In this document: positions 46,007-54,173 of the stretch, piece by piece
How the letters are laid out: every line of letters starts with the position of its first letter
Position numbering within the stretch: position 1 is the stretch's first letter
Source of the DNA: Acidimicrobiales bacterium
GTDB lineage: Bacteria > Actinomycetota > Acidimicrobiia > Acidimicrobiales > JAHEJN01
Direction: 5' to 3'
DNA: 56,247 nucleotides
Assembly: GCA_024638845.1 (NCBI GenBank)
Contig: JAHEJN010000003.1
Coordinates: 39,988-96,234 of the forward strand
Made by a program: the position numbers and the translations under genes
The notes under the pieces: generated by a model
Told to the model about the DNA's origin: nothing
Database searches by the model: none
What the model saw: only the letters and a program-made list of their open reading frames with translations

Positions 46007-47314
46007 ATGCGTCTTCTCGTTCTGCTCATCGGCCTCGGTCTCTTCGCGAGTGCGTGCAGTTCGGACACCGGCGGTGCCGACAACTCCGGCGTCGGGCCGG
46101 TGCCCGAGACGGCCGAAGCCATCGAGACCGAGCCGGCACCGCTCGTGTCGCCCACCGAAACCGCCGAACCGTTCGATCTGAGCGGCGGCGCCAGTTCGTC
46201 CGATGCAGTCGTGCCAAGAACCACCGGCGATGCCCGCGACCAGCTCGGGTTGGATGCGGCGAGCATCAGCGAGCGCTGGAACACCGACTGGAGTCGCGCC
46301 ACCGTCCCGCTGAGCGAGTTCGCCGCCGGGCTCCGCGGTTCCGATCCTCGCGATGGCATCCCGCCGATCGACGCACCGAAATTCGAGGACGTCGCGGGCG
46401 CCGCGCAATGGCTCGGCGCCGACGAGCCCGGGGCCCTGGTCACCGTGGGCGACGATGTCCGCTTCTATCCCCTCTCGATCCTCACTCGCCACGAGATCGT
46501 GAACGATCGATTCGGCGACGTTCCGGTGGCGGTCACCTTCTGCCCCCTGTGCAACACCGCTCTCGCCTTCGACCGCCGGGTCGACGGGCAGGTGCTGCGC
46601 TTCGGCGTGTCGGGCTTGTTGCGCAAGAGCGACCTGGTCATGTGGGACGACGTCACCGAGAGCCTGTGGCAGCAGATCACCGGTGAGGCGGTCGTCGGTA
46701 CCCTGGCGGGAACCGAGCTCGAGGTCGTGCCGACATCGATCGTCTCGTTCGCCGACTTCGCCGAGGCCCACCCCGACGGTCTGTCGCTGGCACGCGACAC
46801 CGGCTTCAGGATCACCTACGGGGCCAACCCCTACGTGGGCTACAGCTCCCAGAACGGGCCCTTCGGCAGCTTCTTCCAAGACGCGCTCGACCCCCGGTTT
46901 CCCGCCCTCGAACGGGTCGTCGCCGTGACGACCGTCGACGAGGTCGTGGCCTACCCGTTCAGCGTCATCGCCGAGGTCGGCGCAGTGAACGACGTGGTCG
47001 GCGGCCAGCCCACCGTGGTGTTCTGGGGCGGAACCACCACCGATGCCCTCGATCGGTCGAGCATCGCCGACAGCCAGCAGATCGGCAGTGGCATCGCCTA
47101 TGACCCGACCGTCGACGGACAGACGCTCACCTTCACGGCCAACGGCGATGACACCTACACCGATGCCGAGACCGGCTCGACCTGGAATCTGCTCGGTCGC
47201 GCCGTCGCAGGGGATCTCGCCGGAAGGCAGCTCGCCACGGCCAACCATCGCAACGAGTTCTGGTTTGCCTTCGCGGGGTTCTTCCCCGACGCCCGCGTGT
47301 ACGACGGGAGCTAG
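46007..47314 (+). CDS. DUF3179 lipoprotein
   Basis: A 435-residue exported lipoprotein (signal ends FASAC, Cys17) with a Thr/Glu/Pro linker and the DUF3179 domain (about 100-430). The conserved cysteine pair is in TFCPLCNTALAFDR, followed by FGVSGLLRKSDLVMWD and ESLWQQITGEAV. The function of this family is not known. The two conserved Cys could bind metal or be redox active. It converges with the SDR gene (4-nt overlap). Confidence 0.92.
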   Translation: MRLLVLLIGLGLFASACSSDTGGADNSGVGPVPETAEAIETEPAPLVSPTETAEPFDLSGGASSSDAVVPRTTGDARDQLGLDAASISERWNTDWSRATVPLSEFAAGLRGSDPRDGIPPIDAPKFEDVAGAAQWLGADEPGALVTVGDDVRFYPLSILTRHEIVNDRFGDVPVAVTFCPLCNTALAFDRRVDGQVLRFGVSGLLRKSDLVMWDDVTESLWQQITGEAVVGTLAGTELEVVPTSIVSFADFAEAHPDGLSLARDTGFRITYGANPYVGYSSQNGPFGSFFQDALDPRFPALERVVAVTTVDEVVAYPFSVIAEVGAVNDVVGGQPTVVFWGGTTTDALDRSSIADSQQIGSGIAYDPTVDGQTLTFTANGDDTYTDAETGSTWNLLGRAVAGDLAGRQLATANHRNEFWFAFAGFFPDARVYDGS

Positions 47315-48243
47315 ATCTCCTTGCTCGGCCGCCCGGGCCCCTCGGCGTCCTGGCCGTCCATACCCGGGTTCAGCCGGGCGCGGGCCATGAGATCGGGCAT
47401 GATCTCGCCCACCGAGGCCGGGGTGTCGCCCTGGGTGGCCGTCGGACCGAGATGCCACTGCTCGGCGATGCCCACCCGGTTGCCCACCACGTCGAACACA
47501 CGACCGGTGACGTTCTTGGCGTCGGGGCTGGCCAGCCATGCGGCCACGTTGGCGATCCAACGCGGGCCGAGGGCCTCCTGGGCTGCCTCGTCGGCACCGG
47601 CGAAGCCGGGCAGGTCAGCGGTCATTCGGGTGAACGCTGCGGGTGCGATGCAGTTCACGGTGACGCCGTAGCGCACGAGCTCCATGGCCGCGATGACGGT
47701 GAAGGCGGCGATACCCGCCTTGGCTGCGCCGTAGTTGGTCTGGCCGACGTTCCCGTAGATACCCGAAGGCGAGCTGGTGTTGATGATGCGCGCATCGTTC
47801 TCGAGGCCCTCCTTGGCGCGGCCGCGCCAGTACACCGACGCGTGGTGGCTCACGTTGAACGTTCCCTTCAGGTGCACGGCTACCACGGCGTCCCAGTCGG
47901 ATTCGGTCATGGAGAACATCATCCGGTCGCGGAGAATGCCGGCGTTGTTGATCACTACGTCGAGCCCACCAAAGGTGTCGACGGCCTGGTCGACCATGCC
48001 CTTGGCCTGCTCGAAGTCGGCGACATTGCCGCCGTTCACCACCGCTTCGCCCCCCATCGCCTCGATCTCGGCCACCACCTGCTGGGCGGCCGAGGGATCT
48101 CCGCCCTCGCCGGTCACGTCGCCGCCGAGGTCGTTCACGACGACCTTGGCGCCTTCGCTGGCCAGCATGAGGCAGTGTTCGCGACCGATGCCGCGGGCCC
48201 CTCCGGTGACGATGGCGATACGACCTTCGTTGAGCTTGCTCAC
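47311..48243 (-). CDS. Short-chain dehydrogenase/reductase
   Basis: A 310-residue SDR, similar to the multifunctional-enzyme-type 3-hydroxyacyl-CoA dehydrogenases. NAD-binding motif TGGARGIG (13-20), NNAG, and active-site Ser with YGAAK. The substrate is probably a fatty acyl-CoA or steroid derivative. GTG 48243 has GAGGAG about 6 nt upstream. Divergent from the HprK-like gene. Confidence 0.92.
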   Translation of the reverse strand: MSKLNEGRIAIVTGGARGIGREHCLMLASEGAKVVVNDLGGDVTGEGGDPSAAQQVVAEIEAMGGEAVVNGGNVADFEQAKGMVDQAVDTFGGLDVVINNAGILRDRMMFSMTESDWDAVVAVHLKGTFNVSHHASVYWRGRAKEGLENDARIINTSSPSGIYGNVGQTNYGAAKAGIAAFTVIAAMELVRYGVTVNCIAPAAFTRMTADLPGFAGADEAAQEALGPRWIANVAAWLASPDAKNVTGRVFDVVGNRVGIAEQWHLGPTATQGDTPASVGEIMPDLMARARLNPGMDGQDAEGPGRPSKEI

Positions 48244-48311
48244 GTTTTCTCCTCGGACAGTAGGGACCAGCGCCGACATTCGACCACAGCCGATCCACCC
48301 ACGCCAAGCGA

Positions 48312-48332
48312 CCTCGAGGCTCGATCTCGAGG
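48312..48332. promoter_or_regulatory. Inverted repeat in the promoter of the HprK/PqqD cluster
   Basis: CCTCGAG (48312-48318) and CTCGAGG (48326-48332) are perfect 7-bp arms with a 7-nt spacer. They lie just before a TAGCGT -10-like box (48347-48352), 9 nt before the ATG of the HprK-like gene, in the spacer of a near-leaderless promoter. An operator role is inferred. Confidence 0.4.
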
Positions 48333-48360
48333 CCCAGGTGATCCGGTAGCGTTTCGTGTC

Positions 48361-49518
48361 ATGGCGATCACGCCCAGGGTCGTTGCGACGCGTGTCTTCG
48401 CAGCAGAGGAAGCCAACTTCGTCGTCCACTGCCCGACTCCGGAGTTGCGGGACGTCGTCGAGTCGGTGTTCGTCGATCTCAGCGGTGGTCGCCCCGGTGT
48501 CGAACCGACCAGGGTTGCGCTCGAGATCCACGCCGATGGTCAGGTGGTTCTCACCGGAGACGGGCTCGGCCACACGCCACCGCAATCCGCCGACGGAGCG
48601 ATCGCCTCGTTGGTCACCGCGGTGAGCCGCCTGTCGCTCGACGCCGACGCCGAGCGACTGCACCTTCACTGTGCTGCTCTCTCGCGCGAGGGACGCGGTG
48701 TCCTGATCTCCGCGGCATCGGGCACCGGCAAGACGACCTTCGCCGCACACCTCGCATCCGACGGCTGGACGTACGTGAGTGACGAAGCCGTCTCGCTCGA
48801 CCGAGCGTCATCAGCCGCCCGCGGATTCGCGAAGCCGCTCCTGCTCAACGCCGGTGGGTCCGACCTCGTCCCGTTCCTGGAACCGCATCGGGTCGGGCTC
48901 GATCCCACCCGACGGACCTGGATCGTTCCCGCCAGCGCCGTCGCACCGGCCGTCTCGGACACCCTCGAGCCTGCGTGTGTGGTCGTGCTTCGGCGCACGG
49001 GGGCATCCACCGACGCGTCCTCTCTCGTCCCCATGCATCCGGCCGACACGGTGGTCTCCTTGATGGCCCAGACCATGGACGCGGAACGCTTCGGCGCCGA
49101 CGCCGTTGCGGTCGTGGCACGGCTCGCCGCCCGATGCCACTGCGTCGAGCTCGACATCGGGTCGCTCCAATCGGCCGAAGCACAGGTCCGCGCTCTGCTC
49201 GATACGGCGCCGCCGGCGGTCGACACCGTCGAACTGTCGGTCGACACCAGCCAGCATCACCAATCTCCAGTGTCACCGGGGACGACTTCGATTCTCGTCG
49301 GCGACCGCGTTGTGGTTCACCACGCTCCGACCGGTGCCGTGGCGGCCCTCGACGACGCCGGCACCGCGGCCTGGCACGCGCTGCTCGGCGCACCACCGAG
49401 TTGGTTCGATCCCGCGCTTCTCGACAGTGCCGGCATGGCCACCTTCCTCGGCCAGCTCACCGACGCAGGGTTCCTCATCGGCGACGGAGGGTCACCGCGG
49501 CGAGCGGATCGGCCATGA
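48361..49518 (+). CDS. HprK-like kinase fused to a PqqD-like domain
   Basis: A 385-residue protein. An N-terminal domain (1-95) is followed by an HPr-kinase-like core: HCAALSREGRGVLI, P-loop ASGTGKTT (119-126, Lys124), and GWTYVSDEAVSLD with the Asp that follows. The C-terminal 80 residues (about 305-380) match PqqD: ILVGDRVVVHHAPTGAVAALDDAGTAAWHALLG...FLGQLTDAGFLIG. HprK-like proteins occur in lasso-peptide and related RiPP loci, where PqqD-like proteins deliver a precursor. Its target is unknown. Its stop overlaps the next ATG (ATGA). Confidence 0.85.
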   Translation: MAITPRVVATRVFAAEEANFVVHCPTPELRDVVESVFVDLSGGRPGVEPTRVALEIHADGQVVLTGDGLGHTPPQSADGAIASLVTAVSRLSLDADAERLHLHCAALSREGRGVLISAASGTGKTTFAAHLASDGWTYVSDEAVSLDRASSAARGFAKPLLLNAGGSDLVPFLEPHRVGLDPTRRTWIVPASAVAPAVSDTLEPACVVVLRRTGASTDASSLVPMHPADTVVSLMAQTMDAERFGADAVAVVARLAARCHCVELDIGSLQSAEAQVRALLDTAPPAVDTVELSVDTSQHHQSPVSPGTTSILVGDRVVVHHAPTGAVAALDDAGTAAWHALLGAPPSWFDPALLDSAGMATFLGQLTDAGFLIGDGGSPRRADRP

Positions 49519-49871
49519 GCGCCCCACCTCTGGATGACGCTGCCTTCGATCGACAGGCACCCGCGATTCGTGACGACGTCATCGTCGAGCACATCGGAAT
49601 CGAGGCCGTGGCATGGGCGCACGGGTCGCCAGTGCCTCGGCGCCTCGACACCGTCGCGGCCGTCGTCGTCCAGCTGCTCGACGGCCGAGTCTCCCTCGGT
49701 GAGCTCGTGGACGACGTGAGCGACGTTCTCGGGATTCCCGCGTCCATCGCACGGCGTCGGATTCGCGAGGTGATCGCGACGCTCGAGAACTGGGATCTGC
49801 TCAGCCCGGCCAGGACCCGGACGACGGCAGGCGATGAGCCCGATCTGTTCGCAGCGCCGCCCAACCCCTGA
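49515..49871 (+). CDS. PqqD-like coupling protein (first copy)
   Basis: A 118-residue protein with the PqqD pattern: AVAWAHGSPVPRRLDTVAAVVVQLLDGRVSLGELVDDVSDVLGIP, ending in a charged, Pro-rich tail. PqqD/RRE proteins bind peptide leader sequences for modifying enzymes. Start ATG 49515 overlaps the HprK-like stop. Family level is clear; the partner precursor is not. Confidence 0.75.
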   Translation: MSAPPLDDAAFDRQAPAIRDDVIVEHIGIEAVAWAHGSPVPRRLDTVAAVVVQLLDGRVSLGELVDDVSDVLGIPASIARRRIREVIATLENWDLLSPARTRTTAGDEPDLFAAPPNP

Positions 49872-49892
49872 CTGACCAGAGACGACGGCTCC

Positions 49893-50615
49893 GTGCGAGC
49901 CGACGCAATCGACCTCGCAGTCAGTGCGGCCCACCTCCGGATTCTCAACGAGGCGCCGGAGGGAACCGGGTTCCTCCGAGATGTGCTCACCGAACACCTG
50001 ACCCCCGAACCGGCCCCGATCTGGTTCAAGGTGCAGGCACCGAGATCAGGACAGCGGCTCCACGCGCTGCTCGATCGGTCAGGGTTGGTCCTGGCGCGCA
50101 CGCGCAGCCTCGACGACTGTCTGGCGATACTTCTCCGTCACCTCGGCGCGCTGGTCGAACCGCCCCCGGACACGGTCAGACTCCGGATGCGCGCCTTCGT
50201 CGACGAGGAACAGACCCATGTCGTCCTGGCCGCACCCCCTCTGTTCCAGTTGCCACCCATGGTCGAGCGCCAGGTGCAGCGGCACGGGTATCGGATCGTC
50301 GACCGATTGGCTGTCGACCTCACCGTCGACGGAAGGCTCGCTCTCTCCGCTTCGCCGTGGTCCATCGGCGATGGCACCGACGTCGCCGGCCACGCGGGCG
50401 CTCTCTCGGAACGGCTCCCTGTTCGCCGGTTGCTCGTACCGGCCGCGAACGATCAGACGTTCACGACCGCGGCACTGGTGCACGCCGTTGCCGCCACGAG
50501 TTGCGGACCGTCCGATCACCGGAGCCGCCTGAGGCTCGCACGGCGCCTTGCAGACCTGTGCACGGGCGTACCGCCGAGTGAGCGCTCGGCTCGGTACTCG
50601 GCACTGAGCCGGTAG
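49893..50615 (+). CDS. Unknown protein, probable P-loop-less HprK-like paralog
   Basis: A 240-residue protein not recognised by name. The segment THVVLAAPPLFQLPPMVERQVQRHGYRIVDRLAVDL lines up with RGVLISAASGTGKTTFAAHLASDGWTYVSDEAVSLD of the gene at 48361: strand, loop, helix, Gly, aromatic, Asp in the same order. The Lys and Gly of the P-loop are gone. It probably keeps the fold but not ATP phosphotransfer. GTG 49893 follows the PqqD-like stop by 21 nt. Convergent with the Tat protein gene. Confidence 0.65.
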   Translation: MRADAIDLAVSAAHLRILNEAPEGTGFLRDVLTEHLTPEPAPIWFKVQAPRSGQRLHALLDRSGLVLARTRSLDDCLAILLRHLGALVEPPPDTVRLRMRAFVDEEQTHVVLAAPPLFQLPPMVERQVQRHGYRIVDRLAVDLTVDGRLALSASPWSIGDGTDVAGHAGALSERLPVRRLLVPAANDQTFTTAALVHAVAATSCGPSDHRSRLRLARRLADLCTGVPPSERSARYSALSR

Positions 50616-50621
50616 GACCGT

Positions 50622-51269
50622 TCAGAGACACTCGGGGTTGGTCGAGCAGATCACCTGGATCCGCAGGAAGATGTCCGACGGCCACGGCGCGTCGGACGCG
50701 CAAGGAACCTGGGGCAGCGGGAGGAAGTCACTACCAACGGGGCCGAGCACCGTGGCGTAGACGGTTCCCGAGCTGCAGTCGTTGCCGTCCTTCACCTGCA
50801 CCTGGGCCCGGCAGAACAGGTCGTCGTCGTCGGGATAGATGCAGATCCCGGCACTGCCACCTGCCCCGCTGGGGCACAGCGAGGCTTGGCCATTCGGGAC
50901 CGTGCAGCCCGCGTTCGCGGCAATGTAGGCGGTTCCCGGAAAGGCCTTGTCACAGACCGCGGTGGTCGGAGGCTTGTACCCCACGACCTTGTCTCCGACA
51001 CCGATTCCGAACGGGTTGTCGGCGGGAGGCGTGACGACATTGCAGTTGCACGAAGTGTTCCGGTTGCGGCCGATGTCATAGACCTCGGGGGTCACGGTGC
51101 ACACTGCGGCGTAGGCGGGGGTGAAGCCGAGTGTGCTGATGTTCGGGGCCGACCACGCGGCGACACCCACGCCGGCCGCCATGGCACCCTGGAGGAGTCG
51201 ACGGCGATCGAGGCCGCGAGCGTCGACGAGTCCGGCCCGTTCCTCGGGTATCCGATTGTCGCCCGTCAT
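50622..51269 (-). CDS. Tat-exported Cys-rich protein, candidate substrate of the cluster
   Basis: A 215-residue protein. The twin-arginine signal is DRRRLLQGAMAAGVGVAAWSA, ending after TPAYA near residue 55. The mature part of about 160 residues has 12 Cys (for example SCNC, AGC, SLC, ICIYP, LFC, DCSS, PC, VIC, ECL), probably forming disulfides. I cannot assign a fold. ATG 51269 has GAGGA about 7 nt upstream. It lies within the HprK/PqqD cluster and is the only exported product there. Confidence 0.8.
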   Translation of the reverse strand: MTGDNRIPEERAGLVDARGLDRRRLLQGAMAAGVGVAAWSAPNISTLGFTPAYAAVCTVTPEVYDIGRNRNTSCNCNVVTPPADNPFGIGVGDKVVGYKPPTTAVCDKAFPGTAYIAANAGCTVPNGQASLCPSGAGGSAGICIYPDDDDLFCRAQVQVKDGNDCSSGTVYATVLGPVGSDFLPLPQVPCASDAPWPSDIFLRIQVICSTNPECL

Positions 51270-51388
51270 TTCCGATCCTCGATCAGTCAATGCTCTGCGT
51301 GGCGAGAGACTCGCCGTACACCGCCCGGTGTCACGCTGGTTCTGGAATCGTTGCAGGATGGCCGCCGCCGGGAATGCCTGCAGGGTCC

Positions 51389-51416
51389 ATGATAGCGCAC
51401 CATTCATCGGCCAGAA
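51389..51416 (-). promoter_or_regulatory. Candidate promoter of the Tat protein gene
   Basis: On the minus strand TATCAT (51394-51389) is preceded, 16 bp away, by TTCTGG. A start about 7 nt on would leave a leader of about 115 nt before the ATG at 51269. The 234-bp region 51270-51503 holds no other gene. Confidence 0.35.
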
Positions 51417-51503
51417 CCAGGAAACCGGCGCCGCTTTAGCGAAATGAGCCGTTCGGACCAGAAGAGACCCTCGCGGATCCATCGAGGCGCTCGAGCAGGC
51501 GGA

Positions 51504-52298
51504 TCAGGCGGTGAGATCCTCGATCTCGGCCAACAGTTGGCGGCCGCCGCTCGGCTTCGTGTGGTACTTCCTTCCCTGGGCCACGAACGCAGCCAGCGAC
51601 GAGAGCCGTTGCGTTGCGTCCTCACGGCGGTCGGAGATGCCCGATCGCATGAGCCCCAGCACATGAGCCGCGGGGCTCGCCTGCAGCCGGTCGGGCACCA
51701 CCCACGTGACGTTGCGCGCCGAGACCGGCTCGAGCGCGGCCAACTCGGTCGGTCGGACCGGGTCGGCCGCGGTCATCGCGGCCAGTCGGCTCCGATCGAC
51801 CGCTGCGACCGGTGGTGGGCCGACCAGATGATCGGTGGAGAGGTCGAGCAACACGGCCGGCGCGTCCCACACCTTCCAGCCGCTGCGTCGCAGCCGCGCC
51901 TCCTCGTCACGGAGGCCTGGCCCGAATGCAGCGTCGACGAACACCAACGATGGTCCCCTGACCAGCGCCGTGCCCGGTAGCTCCAGGAACCTGGCGTCGG
52001 CGGTGGCCACCGTGTGCTCGACACCGCAGACCATCGCCCGCAGCAGGCGTCCCCGTGACGTCGTGGCCAGAACGCGCAGGTTGTTCACGTACAGGATGCT
52101 CTTGGCTCGGGTGGCCCCAGAGGCATCGCCGACCAACACGGAGAGGTTCGGGCGGGCGGAACCACCGCCGGTCGCGCCGGGAAACAGATCGAGAACGGCG
52201 GCGTGCAGATCGGTGGCATCGGCGCGATAGCCGAGCAGATGCGGGCCGACGGCAAGATCGAGGAGGCCCGCCTCACCGAGGCGGAAACTGCGGTCCAG
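51504..52298 (-). CDS. Unknown protein, second P-loop-less HprK-like paralog, non-canonical start
   Basis: The coding frame is open from directly behind the PqqD-like stop (TGA 52301-52299) to 51504, 264 residues. It begins DRSFRLGEAGLLDLAVG, which looks coding (GC-rich third positions), yet no ATG/GTG/TTG occurs before GTG 52142. CTG 52298, directly after the TGA, is the likeliest start (read as Met). The segment SLVFVDAAFGPGLRDEEARLRRSGWKVWDAPAVLLDL matches the P-loop region of the 48361 kinase but lacks the Lys. A shorter product from GTG 52142 (213 residues) cannot be excluded, nor can readthrough of the TGA. Confidence 0.6.
   Translation of the reverse strand: MDRSFRLGEAGLLDLAVGPHLLGYRADATDLHAAVLDLFPGATGGGSARPNLSVLVGDASGATRAKSILYVNNLRVLATTSRGRLLRAMVCGVEHTVATADARFLELPGTALVRGPSLVFVDAAFGPGLRDEEARLRRSGWKVWDAPAVLLDLSTDHLVGPPPVAAVDRSRLAAMTAADPVRPTELAALEPVSARNVTWVVPDRLQASPAAHVLGLMRSGISDRREDATQRLSSLAAFVAQGRKYHTKPSGGRQLLAEIEDLTA
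52268..52284 (-). repeat. Perfect hairpin after the PqqD-like stop codon
   Basis: CCGCCTC (52284-52278), loop GGT and GAGGCGG (52274-52268) form a 7-bp stem, 14 nt after the TGA. It resembles a SECIS in spacing and loop, but no redox site exists at this TGA. It may instead help translational coupling or be a chance GC hairpin. Confidence 0.4.
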
Positions 52299-52661
52299 TC
52301 AAGCGTTCGGCGGCACGCCGAGGAAGTCCGGGGTCCGCACCGGCACCTCGGTGGCACCTTCGGGCTCCGAGGTGTCGTCGACGAGGTAGTGGAGCATCGC
52401 CAGGCTGGTGACGAGTGAGAGAACATCGGCCAGCACGACCTCTTGATCGACACCGAAGACGTCGGCCAGGTCGGTGGCGATCTCCCCGAGGCTCGACCGG
52501 CCGTCGAGGCACTGCCAGACGATCGATGCCGTGTGATTGACCACCTCGGCGTGGCCAGTGTGCTCGTCGACGAGCACGGTTTCGTCGCCGATGGCCACCG
52601 TCTGCACGCCCGGTGACGGAGTGGGCACCGCGTCAGGAGTCAGCCCGTCGACGACCGTCAT
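52299..52661 (-). CDS. PqqD-like coupling protein (second copy)
   Basis: A 120-residue PqqD-family protein: VAIGDETVLVDEHTGHAEVVNHTASIVWQCLDGRSSLGEIATDLADVFGVD with a C-terminal helix and a tail ending GVPPNA. It binds peptide leaders in related systems. ATG 52661 (a TTG precedes it) has AAGGGAT upstream. A TAGAAT box at 52703-52698 is a probable -10. It leads the minus-strand arm of the cluster. Confidence 0.82.
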   Translation of the reverse strand: MTVVDGLTPDAVPTPSPGVQTVAIGDETVLVDEHTGHAEVVNHTASIVWQCLDGRSSLGEIATDLADVFGVDQEVVLADVLSLVTSLAMLHYLVDDTSEPEGATEVPVRTPDFLGVPPNA

Positions 52662-52697
52662 CAAGATCCCTTCGGTTTCCGGCGCTCAGCGGTGCCG

Positions 52698-52703
52698 ATT
52701 CTA
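52698..52703 (-). promoter_or_regulatory. Candidate -10 element of the PqqD-like gene
   Basis: TAGAAT (minus strand) lies about 37 nt before ATG 52661, the same hexamer as before arsC (716-711). No convincing -35 is seen. Confidence 0.4.
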
Positions 52704-52796
52704 GATGAGGGGTCGCAACCTTCACCCGTGGCTGTTGCAGGGTTGCAGGTGTGCGCAAGACTACGAGACCGCATTCGTCGAATCGGAGTCTCCGCC

Positions 52797-54173
52797 ATGA
52801 GCGACACCGTTGCCCCCCGCACCAACCCGTATCTGTCGGGAAACTACGCACCTGTGGCCGAGGAGGTCACTGCACTCGACCTGCCGGTGATCGGCGAGCT
52901 CCCCGAGGAGCTCAACGGGCGGTATCTCCGGAACGGGCCGAACCCCGCGCAGCCGGTCGACGAAGCCACCCATCACTGGTTCCTCGGCGACGGCATGGTG
53001 CACGGCATCCGGCTTCGCGGTGGCCGGGCCGAGTGGTACCGCAATCGCTACGTCGGCTCGCAGGCGATCGCCGAGTGGCGGGGAGAACCCGACATCGCCG
53101 GTCCGAACTGGAGCGGCAACCCCACCGGCCCGAACACCAACGTCGGCGGCTTCGCCGGCACCACCTGGGCCATGGTCGAGGCCGGCGGATGCCCCGTGGA
53201 GCTGACCTACGAGCTCGAGACGGTGGCTCGAAACGACTTCGACGGCACGCTTCCCGGGCCGTTCACCGCCCACCCCAAGTACGACCCGGCCACCGGTGAG
53301 CTCCACGCCATGGTGTACGCCCCGGCGCAGTGGTTCGACCATGTGCAATACGTGGTCGTGGGGCCCGATGCGAGGGTCACCAAGGCCGTCGACATACCCT
53401 TGCCCGGCGTCACGATGCTGCACGACATGTCACTGACCAGCCGCTTCGCAGTGGTGTACGACCAGCCCGTCACGCTCGACTTCGAGGTCGCGTTCGCCGG
53501 CGGCTTCCCGCTGGTGTGGAATCCCGACTACGGCAACCGTGTCGGGCTGCTTCCCCGCACGGGAACCGCCGACGACATCGTGTGGATCGACATGCCGCTG
53601 GGCTACGCCTTCCACCCCATGAACGCCTACGACACACCCGATGGTCGGCTGGTCATCGACATCTGCACCTACGACAAGCTGTTCGACATCGACCGACTCG
53701 GCCCATGGGGCGACTCGCTTCCTCGGCTCGAGCGGTGGGAGCTCGACCCGGCGACCCGCCATGCCACGGTCACGGTGATCGACGAACGGCCCAACGAGTT
53801 CCCTCGTCACCGTGGTTCCCGGTCGACCCAGCCGTACCGCTTCGGCTACTGCGCATCGCCCTCGGCGGTTCCCACCGAGGGTTGGCCCACCGTGAAGCAC
53901 GATCTGCAGACCGGTGAGCGATTCACCTTCGACCATGGCCCGGGCCGGGCGGCCGGCGAGCCCGTGTTCGTCGCCCGCAGCACCGGCACCGACGAGGACG
54001 ACGGCTGGCTGGTCACCTACGTGCACGACGTCGGTGCCGGAACCGCCGATTTCGTGGTGATCGACGCCCAGGACTTCGAGCGGGGCTACGTGGCCCGGGT
54101 GCCCCTGCCCCAAAGGGTGCCTTTCGGCTTCCACGGGAACTGGGTGGGCGACGCAAGCGTAGGGCCGGGCTGA
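52797..54173 (+). CDS. Carotenoid cleavage oxygenase family protein
   Basis: A 458-residue protein of the carotenoid/stilbene cleavage family, which splits a C=C bond with iron and O2. The four iron-ligand His are present: His159 (FTAHPKY), His209 (LHDMSLT), His273 (AFHPMNAYD) and His446 (FGFHGNW). The N-terminal LRNGPNP and HWFLGDGMVHG are landmarks. ATG 52797 chosen; earlier in-frame starts would enter the promoter. Substrate (carotenoid, apocarotenoid or lignostilbene) cannot be told. It overlaps the NUDIX gene by 88 nt. Confidence 0.93.
   Translation: MSDTVAPRTNPYLSGNYAPVAEEVTALDLPVIGELPEELNGRYLRNGPNPAQPVDEATHHWFLGDGMVHGIRLRGGRAEWYRNRYVGSQAIAEWRGEPDIAGPNWSGNPTGPNTNVGGFAGTTWAMVEAGGCPVELTYELETVARNDFDGTLPGPFTAHPKYDPATGELHAMVYAPAQWFDHVQYVVVGPDARVTKAVDIPLPGVTMLHDMSLTSRFAVVYDQPVTLDFEVAFAGGFPLVWNPDYGNRVGLLPRTGTADDIVWIDMPLGYAFHPMNAYDTPDGRLVIDICTYDKLFDIDRLGPWGDSLPRLERWELDPATRHATVTVIDERPNEFPRHRGSRSTQPYRFGYCASPSAVPTEGWPTVKHDLQTGERFTFDHGPGRAAGEPVFVARSTGTDEDDGWLVTYVHDVGAGTADFVVIDAQDFERGYVARVPLPQRVPFGFHGNWVGDASVGPG

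Noticed and set aside
49518-50621. Possible pseudogene pair in the HprK/PqqD cluster
   Set aside because: The two frames are complete, with good starts and close spacing; loss of the P-loop looks like divergence rather than decay.
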